Below are positions 11,240 through 22,619 of a stretch of 64,000 nt of DNA, piece after piece. Made by a program: the position numbers and the translations under genes. Under the pieces are notes generated by a model that worked only from the letters and a program-made list of their open reading frames with translations, was not told the DNA's origin and searched no databases. Source of the stretch: Nageia nagi (Eukaryota > Pinophyta); NCBI GenBank assembly GCA_050084985.1, contig JBITNC010000001.1, forward strand, positions 176,018,001-176,082,000. Reading direction: 5' to 3'. Within the stretch, counting starts at the first letter, position 1; every line of letters begins with the position of its first letter.

Positions 11240-13070
11240 TTTTTTGAAAAAAATAGGATTTGAAAGAAAAATGTAACAAAAGCATGAGTGCAATGTAATA
11301 AAAGGTTGAGCACAAAGTAGCAAAAGTCTGGGTGAATTATTTCAAAAATATGATAGGCTATTATTGAGCAAATTACAACTTAGCAAAGTTGTAATATTAC
11401 CAAAATGCAGCTAAAGGATATTCAAAATACAATGAATAAATCAAGATTATTACTTGATCCAAATCCCCCAAGGAATGGGAAAACATTTTGATGTAGGAAA
11501 AACCATTAGTAGAGGAGGTAATCAGGATGGTACTAGAGCCTAAATTCTCTAATGATGAGGTTAGTTTATTTATTTGAAAAGTATTATAGAAAAGGAAGAG
11601 GAGGAGATAAAATCAAACCTTGTTGGTCTCTTTGTGGGGGTATGATCCCCTCTAGATATGATTCAAATTTGGATGAAAGTAAGATGGAGTACAAAATGAT
11701 GGATATCCCTAGTTGGTCTCTTAAGGGAATTTTAGTTATTCAAGTTTTAGTTTGATGAAGACCTGAAAAAATTGATAGAGATGGGTCCATGGTTTCTTGG
11801 GAAGAAAGGATTAGTCATCAACCAATGGAAGACAACTTTATCCCTTGAAAGTAAAAACTTAAAACTCATTCTAAAATGGGTATCACTATCTAAACTTCAC
11901 CCATCTTATTGGCACCCATGTCTAATAGCCAAAATTGCAAAAGCAATTAGATCCCTGATCACAATTGAGCAATCAACAAGATTAAAACTTAAGTTTATAG
12001 ATGCAAGATTTATGGTTAATTTAGATATTTCCAAACCTATTATGAAGAATATAAAATTAAAATTTAAGGATGGAATAGAATGGATGCAACCAATTGTATA
12101 TGAAAATCTACTAGTATAATGTGAAATTTGTAAGAGTTACAAGCACTATGCAAATGATTTCCTAGAAAAGAAGAGGAAAAATGAAGAAAGGAGAAAAAAG
12201 GAAAAAATGAAAAGAAGTTTCAAGATAAACAAAAAGAGCTTGGGTGGAAATCAATTTAGAAATAAAAAAATAGGAAAAAAAAGAATAATATAGTTAAAAT
12301 GTAGATAAAACAAACCATGTCAGGAAAATAATCAACTTCAAAATAATCTCAATAGAAGAAATCAACCACAAAAAACCCATATGCAGTGCTATTGATTTTA
12401 TAAGGAATAAATAAAGAAGAAATGGATTATAATACATATTTTTTAGAAGATGAGACAACAAATATAGAAGTTATGGAAGGGGAAGATGGAGAAAGAATGA
12501 GGGTGACAAAAAAGCAAGGAATGCAAATAGTCAAGCAATAGTAATACAACAAGAAGAAGGACAAGATGGAATCCCATCAATAAATATAATAAACTTTAGA
12601 AAATTAGCAAATATTGGACAAAGACATGTGGGAAGACCATCCTAAGGAGAGACTAGAGAGAAACCCACTAAATAAGATATAGTGAATGGAAAATAATTAA
12701 CTCTACATCAAATCAACAAATCTCATCTCACCTTTAGGATGAACATAGGATTTATTGATTATAATATTCTAACAATAAAGAGGCAGTTGGGTTGTATCTC
12801 ATTTATGATTCAGATGTATTTTGACTATAGTTTGATAATTTTCTATTAGTATAATTTGTATAGTAGGTTGCATTAGGGCTACTAACAGGTTATAGTTGGG
12901 TAGCATTTGAACTTATTTTGTTAATATGTTTTTTGTAAATTTTATTAACTACCACCATGTATAGCTAGGTAGCGATTTCCTATTTTAGAAACCATTTTGT
13001 GATATTTTTTTTAGGTTTGAACAAAACCCATCATTGATTTAAATAATATAATTTACCCTTATTATCAAAA
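11240..13070 (+). mobile_element. LINE fragment: ORF1 joined to 3' tail
   Basis: This inserted into the PPR array. Flanks aatcattgcaaacta (11,225-11,239) and aatcattttaaacca (13,071-13,085) form an imperfect target-site duplication. The body holds ORF1 (11,432-12,700) and then goes directly into the 3' untranslated tail (about 12,760-13,070), which matches the 3' end of the long minus-strand LINE at 28,280-28,620. The whole of ORF2 is missing. The tail ends in ttacccttattatcaaaa. Confidence 0.85.
11432..12700 (+). pseudogene. LINE ORF1 relic (DUF4283 plus zinc knuckle)
   Basis: The predicted start gives MNKSRLLLDPNPPR, matching the N-terminus of the ORF1 at 35,999 (MNKDRMKLDPKPPR). A DUF4283-type core follows at about 11,760-12,090, with GPWFLGKKGLVINQW and WVSLSKLHPSYW, then a knuckle-like CEICKSYKHYAND at about 12,120 in which the last Cys is replaced (F). 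The C-terminal piece VGRPS and DIVNGK near 12,630-12,690 also matches the longer copy. Stops occur within the frame. ORF1 proteins bind element RNA; this one cannot be full length. Confidence 0.8.
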
Positions 13071-14814
13071 AATCATTTTAAACCACAAAACAATGTTTCC
13101 ATCATGCATCTTGTCAAATAATTCTCAAGCATTATGTATTCTATATTTTGCATACATATCTATCAAGACATTCAAAACCTAAATATTTTAATTACAAGTA
13201 CCATGTAGACACTTCCACACACCTAATTGAAGTTTTATAAGTATTTTGGTAGTGAAGTTCAATGATCCCTCAATAGTCTTAGGGATTTTCTCTAAAATCC
13301 TATTTTTTTCATTTTGTGCAATCATTTCAGACCATGAAACTATGTTTGCATCATGCATCTTATCAAATAATTCTCAAGCCTTGTGTATTCTTCCATATTT
13401 TGTATACATGTTTGTTAGGGCATTCCAAACCCAAACACTCAAATTACAAGTACTATGAAGACACATCCATACATCCAATTTAGGTTTTATGAGTATTTTT
13501 GCAATTTAATTCAATTTTCCCTCAATAGTCATTAGATTTTTCTATAAAAACCCATTTCATGCATATCATATAATTATTGTATACCATGAAAATATGTTTG
13601 CATCATGATTTTTGTCAAATAATTCATGAATCTTATGTATTATTCTATATTTTGCTTACATTTATATCAAGGGATTTACCAAAACTTGAATTACAAGCAC
13701 CATACAGACACATCCACATTTCCAATTGAGGTCTTATAAGTATTTTGATAGTGAAGTTCAATGGCCCCTTGATGATCTTGGGGATTTTATTTGAAAACCC
13801 ATTTTGTATATATCATACATTTATTGCATACCATGAAGCTATGTTAGCATCATGCATCTTGTCAAATTATTCTTGGGCCTTGTGTATTCTTCCACATTTT
13901 ATGTAGATGTTTATAAGGGAATTTAGACCCCAAATATTTGAATTACAAGCATCATGTAGATATATCCACACATCCAATTCAAGTTTTATGAGTATTTTAG
14001 AAATAAATTTCAATGGTTCCTTGCTAGGGATTTTCTCTGAAAACCTATTTTGTACATAGTGTGCAATCATTATAGACCATGAAACTATGTTTGCATCATG
14101 CATTTTATCAAGCAATTTTTAGGCATCATGTATTCTTCCATATTTTATGTACATGTATATTAGGGCATTCAAAACCAAAAATCTAGAATTACAAGCACCA
14201 TGTAAACACATCCACATATTCAATTTAAATTTTATGAATATTTTGGTAGTGAAGTTTAATGGTCCCTTGATGATCTTAAGGATTTTCTCTGAAAATCAAT
14301 TTTTTACATATCATGCAATTATTGCAGACCATGAAACTATGTTAGCATCATGTATCTTGTTATATAATTCTCAAGCCATGTATATTCTTTCATATTTTGT
14401 GTACATGTCTATTAAGGTATTGAAAACCCAAATATTGAAATTATAAGTACATGCATGTAGACACATCCACACATCCAATTTAGGTTTTCTGAGTATTTTG
14501 GTAATGAAGTTCAATGGTACCTCAATAGTCTTAGGGATTTTATCTAAAAACCTATTTTGTGTATATTGTGTAATCATTGCAAATTATGAAACTATGTTTA
14601 TATCATATAGCTTCAAAAATTTATCGAGCCTTGTATATTCTTCCATGTTTTATGTACATACCTATTAGGGAATTCAAAATACAAATGTTCAAATTACAAG
14701 CACCATGTAGACACATCCACACATCCAATTCAGGTTTTATGAGTATTTTGGAAGTGAATACTAATGGTCCCTCAATGGTCTTAAGGGATATTATGTATAG
14801 CGATTGACCTATTT

Positions 14815-15470
14815 TTAAGGAATATTATGTATATCATCAAGAGGTATATGCTCTTTAGAATGCCATAATATTCATTATTTTGCTACTTCTTCATCTTCAA
14901 GTGAATCAACTGAGTAGGATTTTTCATTCCCACTAAGAATTTTGATGAATATGTATTTATTTTATTTGAAACTCATGACTTTTTTGAAAATATCATCAAC
15001 ATTCAAACATGTAATAATCTCTTCTTTAGTCAAAATAGGAGGCATGTACTAATTTGGTGGGGTTTAAAATCCATCATTGTTAGAATGAATCCTTTGATTA
15101 ATTTTCTTTACTAAACTATTAAATATTTCTATTAAACTCTCTTTATCTGAAGGACTTTCACTAGCATCTTTAGTTATCTATATGTGTTTATTTATAAATG
15201 GTTATTTTTAATAGATTCTTTCACTCCATCATTGGATAACCTTTAGTTTGCTAATCTTTCTTCATATAGAGGCTTTTTAGCTATAGAATTAGTAGGTGCA
15301 TAAGAAATATATGCATTTTCATTTTTAATAACACAAAATACCTTTGGAATATAATGTGTGAACAAAAACCTTAATAGGTTTGATGTTTTAACATAGGTAT
15401 AAAATAACTTTTATTCTAACCCTAATTAAGAGAAAGAAATGCTATAAATAGGTGGGCACCAAAATGTTGA
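14815..15470 (-). pseudogene. Unrecognised protein-like relic (copy 1)
   Basis: The minus strand shows a coherent broken frame that is also found at 50,640-51,340. Shared pieces are MPPI.TK, DDIFKKVMS / DDEIFRKVMSSK, NKY.FIK, DSLEDE / DTLEDE and WHSKEHIPLDD. A second piece, NENAYISYAPTNS, lies upstream near 15,300. I cannot name it. It precedes the PPR array in reading direction, but nothing shows that the two were one gene. Confidence 0.4.
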
Positions 15471-15674
15471 TATGTATTTTGGTACACCTAAGGTTTGGGC
15501 CTAAATGAACTAAATACACATAAACATTTAAATATGTAATATCTAAGCTATTTAACTCAAATAAACATACATTATAATAGGAAGTAAATGAAATATAGTA
15601 TGTGCAATAACAAAACTAGAGTTCTATTGATATCAAGATATAAAATCGAAGCAATAAAGAGATGGAATCAAGTG

Positions 15675-15679
15675 TAAAA
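15675..15679. repeat. Left target-site duplication of element A
   Basis: taaaa here, taaga at 37,813-37,817, and taaga at the orthologous place in copy 2 (51,536-51,540). Copy 2 preserves the original left site and shows that the single mismatch is a later mutation. Confidence 0.8.
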
Positions 15680-17097
15680 TGTGATGATTCCAAATTGATG
15701 AATCATACTCAAATTTTTTGTAAGAGAGGGATATTTGCCTTCTTGCTTTGAAATTGACCAAACAAGCTCAAAATACACTCAATATTTGAACATTTAGCTA
15801 TTTATGATATATTTAGCAATAATGAACCAAAATGCTCGTACAAACCTAATGTCTAGCTACTTATAGCAAAATACAAATATGAGCATGCAAAAATATCTCC
15901 AAAAATCCAACACATAAATAAAGAAAATAAAATAGATACTTAACTATGAAATGACTCTCCAAATCCAACATCCAGGCAATATATTGATAGAAAAATTTAA
16001 TTGTAATAATGAACAACATATAGTGTAATTATAATAATATATTTTTCTCTACCTAAGGAGCTTGTATGAAGACTTCCTTTAATAGGTTTATTTTGGATGG
16101 CTCTAGGGACTCACCAATTGTAGCATTGAGAAGGTGCAATCCGAGACTTTCTTTATAGCTTCTATGATGGAACCAACAATGTTCCTCTCAAGATGGCTAG
16201 AGTATTATTGAGGCTAACCTACTATGATATCAAGACCTCAAATGTAGGTTTCCCTACAAGTGGAAAAGATAGATTTCTCACACTAAATATAATAAAAAGG
16301 GTTTATAATCATCAACTCAAAATATTTTTTAATATCTAGGAATCCTCATTTTATCAGTAATGTAGTCTCTCTTCTAGTATTGCATTGATATGATCCAATG
16401 GTGGAGAGATGTGATCTATGTGATCATGTTTACATCATATAATATGGGGAGCCTTAGGATAGGTGAGATTACATCCAAGGGCTAGGAATGCCAATATCCA
16501 AGAAGGGGTGATGTTGGTACACCTCAGGATTAGTGTCATGGGACCAAATACCCAATAGGAATAATGTGGGACCTTGGGATGGCCAATCCTTCAACATACA
16601 ATGAAATGAGTTATAAAGGGCCAAGGTTTATGCATAGGAATCATCCAATATCTTGGGATGTTAAAATCCTTATTTGTAATGCCACATCTAAGCTTGAAAC
16701 CCTCCTAGATGCCTTGAAGTTTATGTTATTATATTGGGGGATATCTACCTTGAATAGGGGAGCACTAATGATAAGATTACCATCTAAATACCAATATTAC
16801 ATTTATCAAGGCTAAAATATTCAATGACTCATTTAGGGAGACTAATATTGTATTTGCAAATATAATTACCTTATTTAATATTAATACATCATTATTGGTT
16901 ATTTAGGAACTAAATTATGTATAATGATTGAATAAAAAGGACCATTATTCTATAATTATATAATTTAACTAATTCTTTAAGTGGAACTTATAATATTGGC
17001 CAAAAATTACAAAAATAAAAAAAAATCACACCTAAGCTAATGTTTCCATTTATTAGAGGAGAAATGGGGAAAATGCCACAAAAATGGGAACATTACA
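15680..17097 (-). repeat. Element A, 3' LTR
   Basis: It is 1,418 bp, starts tgtgatgatt and ends cattaca, and pairs with the LTR at 19,870. The polypurine tract follows immediately at 17,098. Confidence 0.88.
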
Positions 17098-17111
17098 AGT
17101 CCTCCCCTCCC
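17098..17111 (-). other. Element A polypurine tract
   Basis: On the minus strand it reads gggaggggaggact, directly upstream of the 3' LTR. The same tract occurs at 52,711-52,724 and, weaker, at 56,990. Confidence 0.8.
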
Positions 17112-18400
17112 AAATTTCTTATCTAAAAGTAATTTAAAATATTCATAGTTGTAGTAGAGCCTTGTTGATCCTTCTCTTCTTCTTTAAAGCCTCTTTGAGA
17201 ATCCTCAAACTTTATCTTTTTCTTTTAGGTGGCTTCCATCCTTTGTTTCATGAGGCCATTTAACATGCTACTTAATATTGCTTCCTTCCATTTATAGGGA
17301 TCAATTGATCCTTATTTTTGGGTATTATGTTACCCTTAATTTACCCAACTTTAGTCCCTAAGTGGTTTATTTTTCACCTTATTGACTAATTTTTTCATTG
17401 AATCCTTTGCCATATATTTTATTATAGATGAATTTGGAGTTTTTCCACAGTATTGGGGTTTTTCTACCATGGAGTGTTGATGATCATTTCTTGGGGGTTT
17501 TTTACCTTCTTCATTTTCTAAAAATAGTTGATAGCTAATGGTTTTCCAATCATAAGTGGATGGAATTATGTTATTATAGTATATTAGGCTAGGTCCTTTA
17601 TATGTTGATATGATATCTTTTAGTTTGGTTTTGACTTTTGATTATTTCTTCACATCCTTATACTACCTACACTTAACCTCATCTATGTTTGAAAGTATCA
17701 AAATCAATTTCCTCCCTTGAATCCATCTTTTCTTTTGATGCCTCACTAAGGGTATGATAATTGTGGATCCCATTATTTATATGTGCCTTATGATGGTCAT
17801 ATGTTGGTTACCATGCATCCTAATATATAAGAAAGGCACCATATTCTAAAATATTTTTAAATGTTTCATAATAACTCTGTAGAATTTCTTCAAGAGTAGC
17901 TGATTTGTTTAGAGGTACTCTTCCTATTACTTTCTATGTTTTACAAATATTTGAGTTTATCCATTATTTTCTATGTTAGTTCTATCAAAATGTCTAGTTT
18001 TTAGTCAATCTTATCTTATCATTCTAGGGTGAAGTATTTTTCTTCTTTCTGGATTAGTTGGTGATCTTTATTTGGTTTTCAACACTAATAACTCTAAGGT
18101 TCATTATAGTGAAAATATGTTTTTGATTTTCCCATTAGTTTGTTATTGTTTGAGGTCATAAATGGCTATAATGATTTCCTAATGATGTTCCTTGACTAGG
18201 TGTCTTCATATGATTCATCATCTCTATTAGAAGGGTGATTATAGTGTCTAATTTATATTCTACCATTCTTATTTCTAAGACTCAAAACACCTTATTACTC
18301 TTAGGGGATACAAAATCTGATCAAATTGAACTCAACATTTACATAAATTTGGAATGATTTACATCTACTCCAAACTTCTATAAATGAGTCAAGATATTAT
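17112..18400 (-). pseudogene. Element A gag-like relic
   Basis: This is the most decayed of three copies; 52,725-54,000 and 57,004-58,560 are the others. Around 18,075-18,120 the minus strand gives YFHYNEP, matching the zinc-knuckle region CFHCNGPWRLNHQC seen at 58,056. Another conserved stretch is KLD followed by ILIEL. The reading frame is interrupted throughout. Gag is expected at the 5' side of an LTR element, whereas here it lies next to the 3' LTR because the rest of the coding region is absent. Confidence 0.5.
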
Positions 18401-18759
18401 ACATCTAACCTATAAAGGATGAATTTTTGTAAACTCATAGAAAATTGCACCTTCTATATGCCCAACATCTCACTTGTAACTATTAAATCATGTAAATAGT
18501 AACAAAATTATCCCAACATCTCCTCTTAAATGCCATGGTATAAATACCATGGTAAAATTTACCAATATCAATAAATTGGCTCTCATTTCCTCAATTTCCT
18601 CCTTGTAGTTAGTCCTAATCTTGAATCTCTTAGTAAGTTCAAGCTAGGATGCATAATGACCTTGCAAGAGTTATCAGTTCACAATATTCATAATGAAAAT
18701 TTGATAATATTTATAATAGAATATCATTATGATGCAAACTCTTCTTAAAATTGACCTCA

Positions 18760-19260
18760 ACAATCCAACATTTTCTTCCAGATACCTTCAAGAAATAGTA
18801 AGGTGCCTAAAAATTCTTTAAAATACCAAAACTTATCCTTAAATGATCACAAAATATTGAATGATTCTTAAAATTTATGTTAGAATGCCATGTTCACCTT
18901 ATAATGGATTCAAAATGCAATTCAAAATCTAAATGTTTCCTTAGTATACCAATGTATGGCTTAAGGTGGCCTCAATATGAAGAATGGTCCTCCAAAAATG
19001 CTTTAGTATGTCAACATCTATCTTAGAATGGTCTTGAAATACAAAATAGACTTCAAAACTACTCTCAATAAGCCAACATTTATCTTTAGGTGAACTCAAA
19101 ATGTAGTAGTAGCCTTAAACATGCCTCTATATTACCAACATCTTGCCCAAAATGGGCTCAAAATGCCAACATCTAGTTCTAGATGACCTCAAAACATAAA
19201 GTAAGTATCAAACTTGCTCTAAAATGCCTACTTTAGCCTCAAAATCCCTCCAAACTTCCT
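18760..19260. repeat. Degenerate tandem repeats of about 60 bp inside element A
   Basis: A unit built on (a/g)ccaacatct followed by ctcaaaatg and agacctcaaaa recurs with anchors near 18,772, 18,826, 18,889, 18,949, 19,009, 19,072 and 19,136 (steps of 54-64 bp). Related arrays lie in element B (24,600-25,260; 26,180-26,880) and in copy 2 (54,470-54,920). Confidence 0.65.
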
Positions 19261-19855
19261 TAGATCTGAGTATTTCAACCTAAATTAACCTCCTTTTAGC
19301 TTCTTCACCATAATATTCAAGAAAGAAACTTTAAAACTTGATGAAAAAAGATTAAAATTTCAAAAATTACCTCTAATCAAATTGGACGAACCTCCTTGAA
19401 TCTTTAAATTTCAAAATTATTACCAAAAAGAGTCCAACAATCTATCAAAATATGGGATTTGGCTCTTCAAATTACCAACATCTCACTCCCATTATCTAAA
19501 TCCAACAAATTTAGCTCAAAAATTCCACTATAAGCTCAAGTTGATACCACTATAATACTAGCTTTAGATTTTGCAGTAGGATGAGAAGATCTCTTTAGCT
19601 ACTTCTACTTCTTACTCAATATAAAAGGGTAAGATCTCCTTATCAAATTACCAACTTTGATTCCAACAAAATTCCTTCATGAATTGCTATCATAATGATT
19701 CTCCATTAGCTTCTTCACCAAAAGATCTTCCACTCCTCTAGCAATATCCTTTAGCAATTATTACCTAGTAGCAAGGGAAAGATCTCAACTCTTTAGTTCA
19801 AATTAGAAACCATTCATGTCTAATATCCTTGATTCCAACATGATTGTAGAATCAA

Positions 19856-19868
19856 GGCTCTAATACCA
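19856..19868 (-). other. Element A primer binding site
   Basis: It reads tggtattagagcc on the minus strand, near the initiator-Met-tRNA PBS tggtatcagagcc, one base from the 5' LTR edge at 19,870. Confidence 0.8.
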
Positions 19869-19869
19869 T

Positions 19870-20950
19870 TGTGATGATACCAAATTGGTGGATCATGGTC
19901 AAACATTCCCTAGGAGAGGGACATTTATCTTCTTGCTTTGAAATTGATCAAACAAGATCAAAATACACCAAGTATTCCAATGTCTAGCTATTTATGACAA
20001 ATTTAGCAATAATATATGAAAATTCTAACACAAATCCAACATCTAGCTACTTGGAGGAAAATAAAAATATGAGCATGCAACAATATCTCCAAAATCAAAC
20101 ACATGAACATGGATGATAAAATAGATATTTAACTATGAAACAACTCTCTAAATCCAATGTCCAAGCATAATGAGTCAATAGCAAGATATTGATTGTAAAA
20201 TATAATTGTATTGATGAATAGAGTATAGTGCAATTACAATAATATATTTTTATCTACCTAATTATATTGTACCAATACTTCCTCCAATAGTATTATTTTG
20301 GATAGCTCTAGGATCTCACCAATTGTAGAAATGGTAAGGCATAGTCCCTAACTTCCTCTAAAATATTTGTGATGGAACCAACAACATTCCTATCAAGATG
20401 ACTAGAGTAAGCTTGAGGATAGCCTCCTATGATATCAAAACTTTAAATACAAGTTATCCTACAAGTGGAAAAGATAGAATTCTCACACTCAATTTGATAA
20501 AAAGGGTTTATAATCATCAACTAAATATATCTATTAATTTTTAGAAATCCTCCTTTTATAAGCAATATAGTCTCTCTTATAATCTTGCATTGAGATGATC
20601 CAACAATAGAGAGATATGATTCGTGTCCTCATATTTACATCATCCAAGATGAGGAGCCTTGGGATAGGTGAGATCACATCCAAGGATCATGAATACCAAT
20701 GTCTAAGAAGGGGTGATGTCAATATGCCTTGGGATTAGTACAATGGGTTCAAATACCCAAGAGAGGTAATATGGGGCCTTGGGATACCTAATACTCTAAC
20801 ATAGGGTGAAATGAGTAATAAATGCCCAATCTTCATGTATGAGAGTTGTACAATACCTTATGATACTAAAATCCCTATTTGTAGTACCAAATATAAGCTT
20901 GGATCCCTCCTAAATACTTCAAAGTTAGTGTTATTACATTAGGGGTGCTC
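19870..20950 (-). repeat. Element A, 5' LTR (first part)
   Basis: It begins tgtgatgata and matches the LTR at 15,680. It is cut at 20,950 by element B and resumes at 37,461-37,812. The uninterrupted sequence at 52,340-52,370 (gaggatgctctacctc) shows the join. Confidence 0.88.
20551..20561 (-). promoter_or_regulatory. TATA box of element A LTR
   Basis: It reads ttataaaagga on the minus strand. The same motif sits at the corresponding place in other LTRs (21,741-21,751; 51,960-51,970; 56,251-56,260), as expected for the U3 promoter of a minus-strand element. Confidence 0.55.
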
Positions 20951-22548
20951 TATGATGAGTCATTTCTAAGGTCACTCCTCAAACATGCCCTAGGAGAGGG
21001 ATGTTTGACTTCTAGCTATCAAACTAGACAAAGTAACCTCAAAATGCATCAAATAAACTTATGACTTGCTGGAAAGGCCAAAGATAACTTCAAACTCATA
21101 AAAATTCCTCCTAATCCAACATCTAACTATGAAGAGAAAAATATAACATTCAAGCATGAAATTCCTCCAATATTCCAATGTCTCAATCCAAGAGTAAAAT
21201 AGTAACTTGATAATGAAAAATTACTCCATAAACCTTTTATTCAAATTTGAATGCAAAATATGAATTTAAACATGCAAAATATCCTTAATAATATAACATT
21301 TCAAATGGGATGCAATAACAGGAATTCAACAATGCAAAATACACTTCGAATTCAACATACAAGCATAAGGATATAGATAACAAGATTTTTATAATAAAAA
21401 GTAATTGTATTGATAAGTAAAGATAAATCATAATTAAAATATTTTTTTCCAACTAATCGAGTTTGTACCAAGACTTTCTCCTATAGGGTTATTTTGGATG
21501 GCTCCATGTCCTCACCAATCCCAAAGGAAGTGAGGCAAGACTAGGTCTCCTCTATAGCAATTATGATAGAACCAACAACATTCCAATCTATATGGTTAGA
21601 GTAAGTTAAAAGGTAGCCTCCTCTCCCTTCAATACTTCAAATGTAGATCACCCAAAAAGTGGCTAAGATAGAGCCTAGACTCAATTTGAAAGAAATGGTT
21701 TATAATCATATTCAACATATCTCATAATGGCTATGAGTCCTCTTTTTATAGGTGATGATGATCATCTTCTAATCTTGCATTAAAATGATCCAATAGTGGA
21801 GAGGTGTGATATGTATGCTCCATCTATCTATGTCATGGTTAGAGATCCTAGGGATAAATGAAATCTCATTTAAAGTCCTAGAAATACCATGCCCAAGAAG
21901 ATATGATATCTAGGTACCTTAGGATCATCATGGTTTCTCGAGTTAAGTGTTGTAAATCCATCCTTGCCCCACATCCAAGTGTGGGAGTCATAAACTTACC
22001 TGGGGATGCCAAATTACAATATCCAATGGTCCATCAAAGGATACTGATATTGTATTTCCAATTATCAATATACCTTGGAGCCATGTATTATAAGTGGTCA
22101 ATGAAATTACAAGTATTATTGGCACATAAATACCTATGGCCCATTAATTACATAAAAATAAAAAATAAGCACTCATAGAGTCCTATGTTCCATGTTGGAG
22201 GATATCCAAGTGAAATTACATTAAAATAAACCTAATGAAATATAAATTGCACCTATATTAATGAAATATCATTTACACATCCTTAGAGGATGGATGTCAC
22301 TCTCAAATGATAGTAAATCATAGATTCTTGTGCACTTGTTATATGAGCAAACTAGTGCATCAAGTGAACTTTAAAGTACCATATCATCCTCATTTCTTAC
22401 CAAAAGTAGGTCATATAACCTATCAAAATGATTGTCATAAAATCCTATATCCATTCCGAGTGTTGAAATATCCATGCCTAGCTTGTGGAAGATGAAATCT
22501 CTTTGAAACTAAAAATGAATGAAACCTTAAAAATTTGGGGACATTACA
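20951..22548 (-). repeat. Element B, 3' LTR
   Basis: It is 1,598 bp, starts tatgatgagtc (TG mutated to TA) and ends gacattaca. It matches 27,444-28,211 plus 36,644-37,455. A TATA motif lies at 21,741-21,751 on the minus strand. Confidence 0.85.
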
Positions 22549-22619
22549 AGTATTCCCTTCATAAATTGCTTGTCCCAAATAAATACTAAAATATTTGTTA
22601 ATATAATAATATCCTAGTT

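Larger units (their letters stand above)
10590..14810 (-). pseudogene. PPR-like repeat array, copy 1 (split by a LINE)
   Basis: The minus strand encodes a decayed pentatricopeptide repeat protein of the PLS type. Units recur about every 250 bp (83 codons), for instance at the (c)atgcat(c/t)ttgtcaa anchor near 13,108, 13,345, 13,600, 13,850, 14,097, 14,347 and 14,600. Recurrent peptide pieces are MHDANIVSW, HYVQN, LDVW with a following LH, LN(T/S)LI(N/D)MY and GRIHKAQE, which match the NVVSW, AMIAGYAQNG, NALIDMYAKCG and ARELFDKM signatures of the family. Intact PPR proteins bind organellar RNA. About 2.6 units lie before the LINE and about 7 after it. Stops and indels occur in most units. No start, transit peptide or E/DYW tail is recognised. 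The period is shorter than a usual P-L-S triplet (about 102 residues). Confidence 0.8.
1..15679. repeat. Segmental duplication, copy 1 (interrupted)
   Basis: This block recurs in direct orientation at 42,720-51,540. Matching stretches are 1-5,290 with 42,720-46,615, and 9,700-15,679 with 47,371-51,540. The order of sub-features is the same in both: protein-like relic, AT-rich stretch, purine tract, PPR-like array, second relic, then family A LTR at the identical base. Copy 1 alone carries the segment 5,290-9,690, a 1.3 kb stretch at 3,432-4,749 and a LINE fragment at 11,240-13,070. The left end of the block is cut by the window. The copies differ by many substitutions and small indels, so the duplication is not recent. 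Confidence 0.9.

Noticed and set aside
10590-14810. CRISPR-like array
   Set aside because: The regular spacing is about 250 bp with whole-unit similarity and coding content; there are no short identical repeats with unique spacers, and the setting is a plant genome.
14815-15470. Endogenous pararetrovirus fragment
   Set aside because: Considered for the unknown relic, but no movement-protein, protease or RT motif is visible, so I leave it unnamed.
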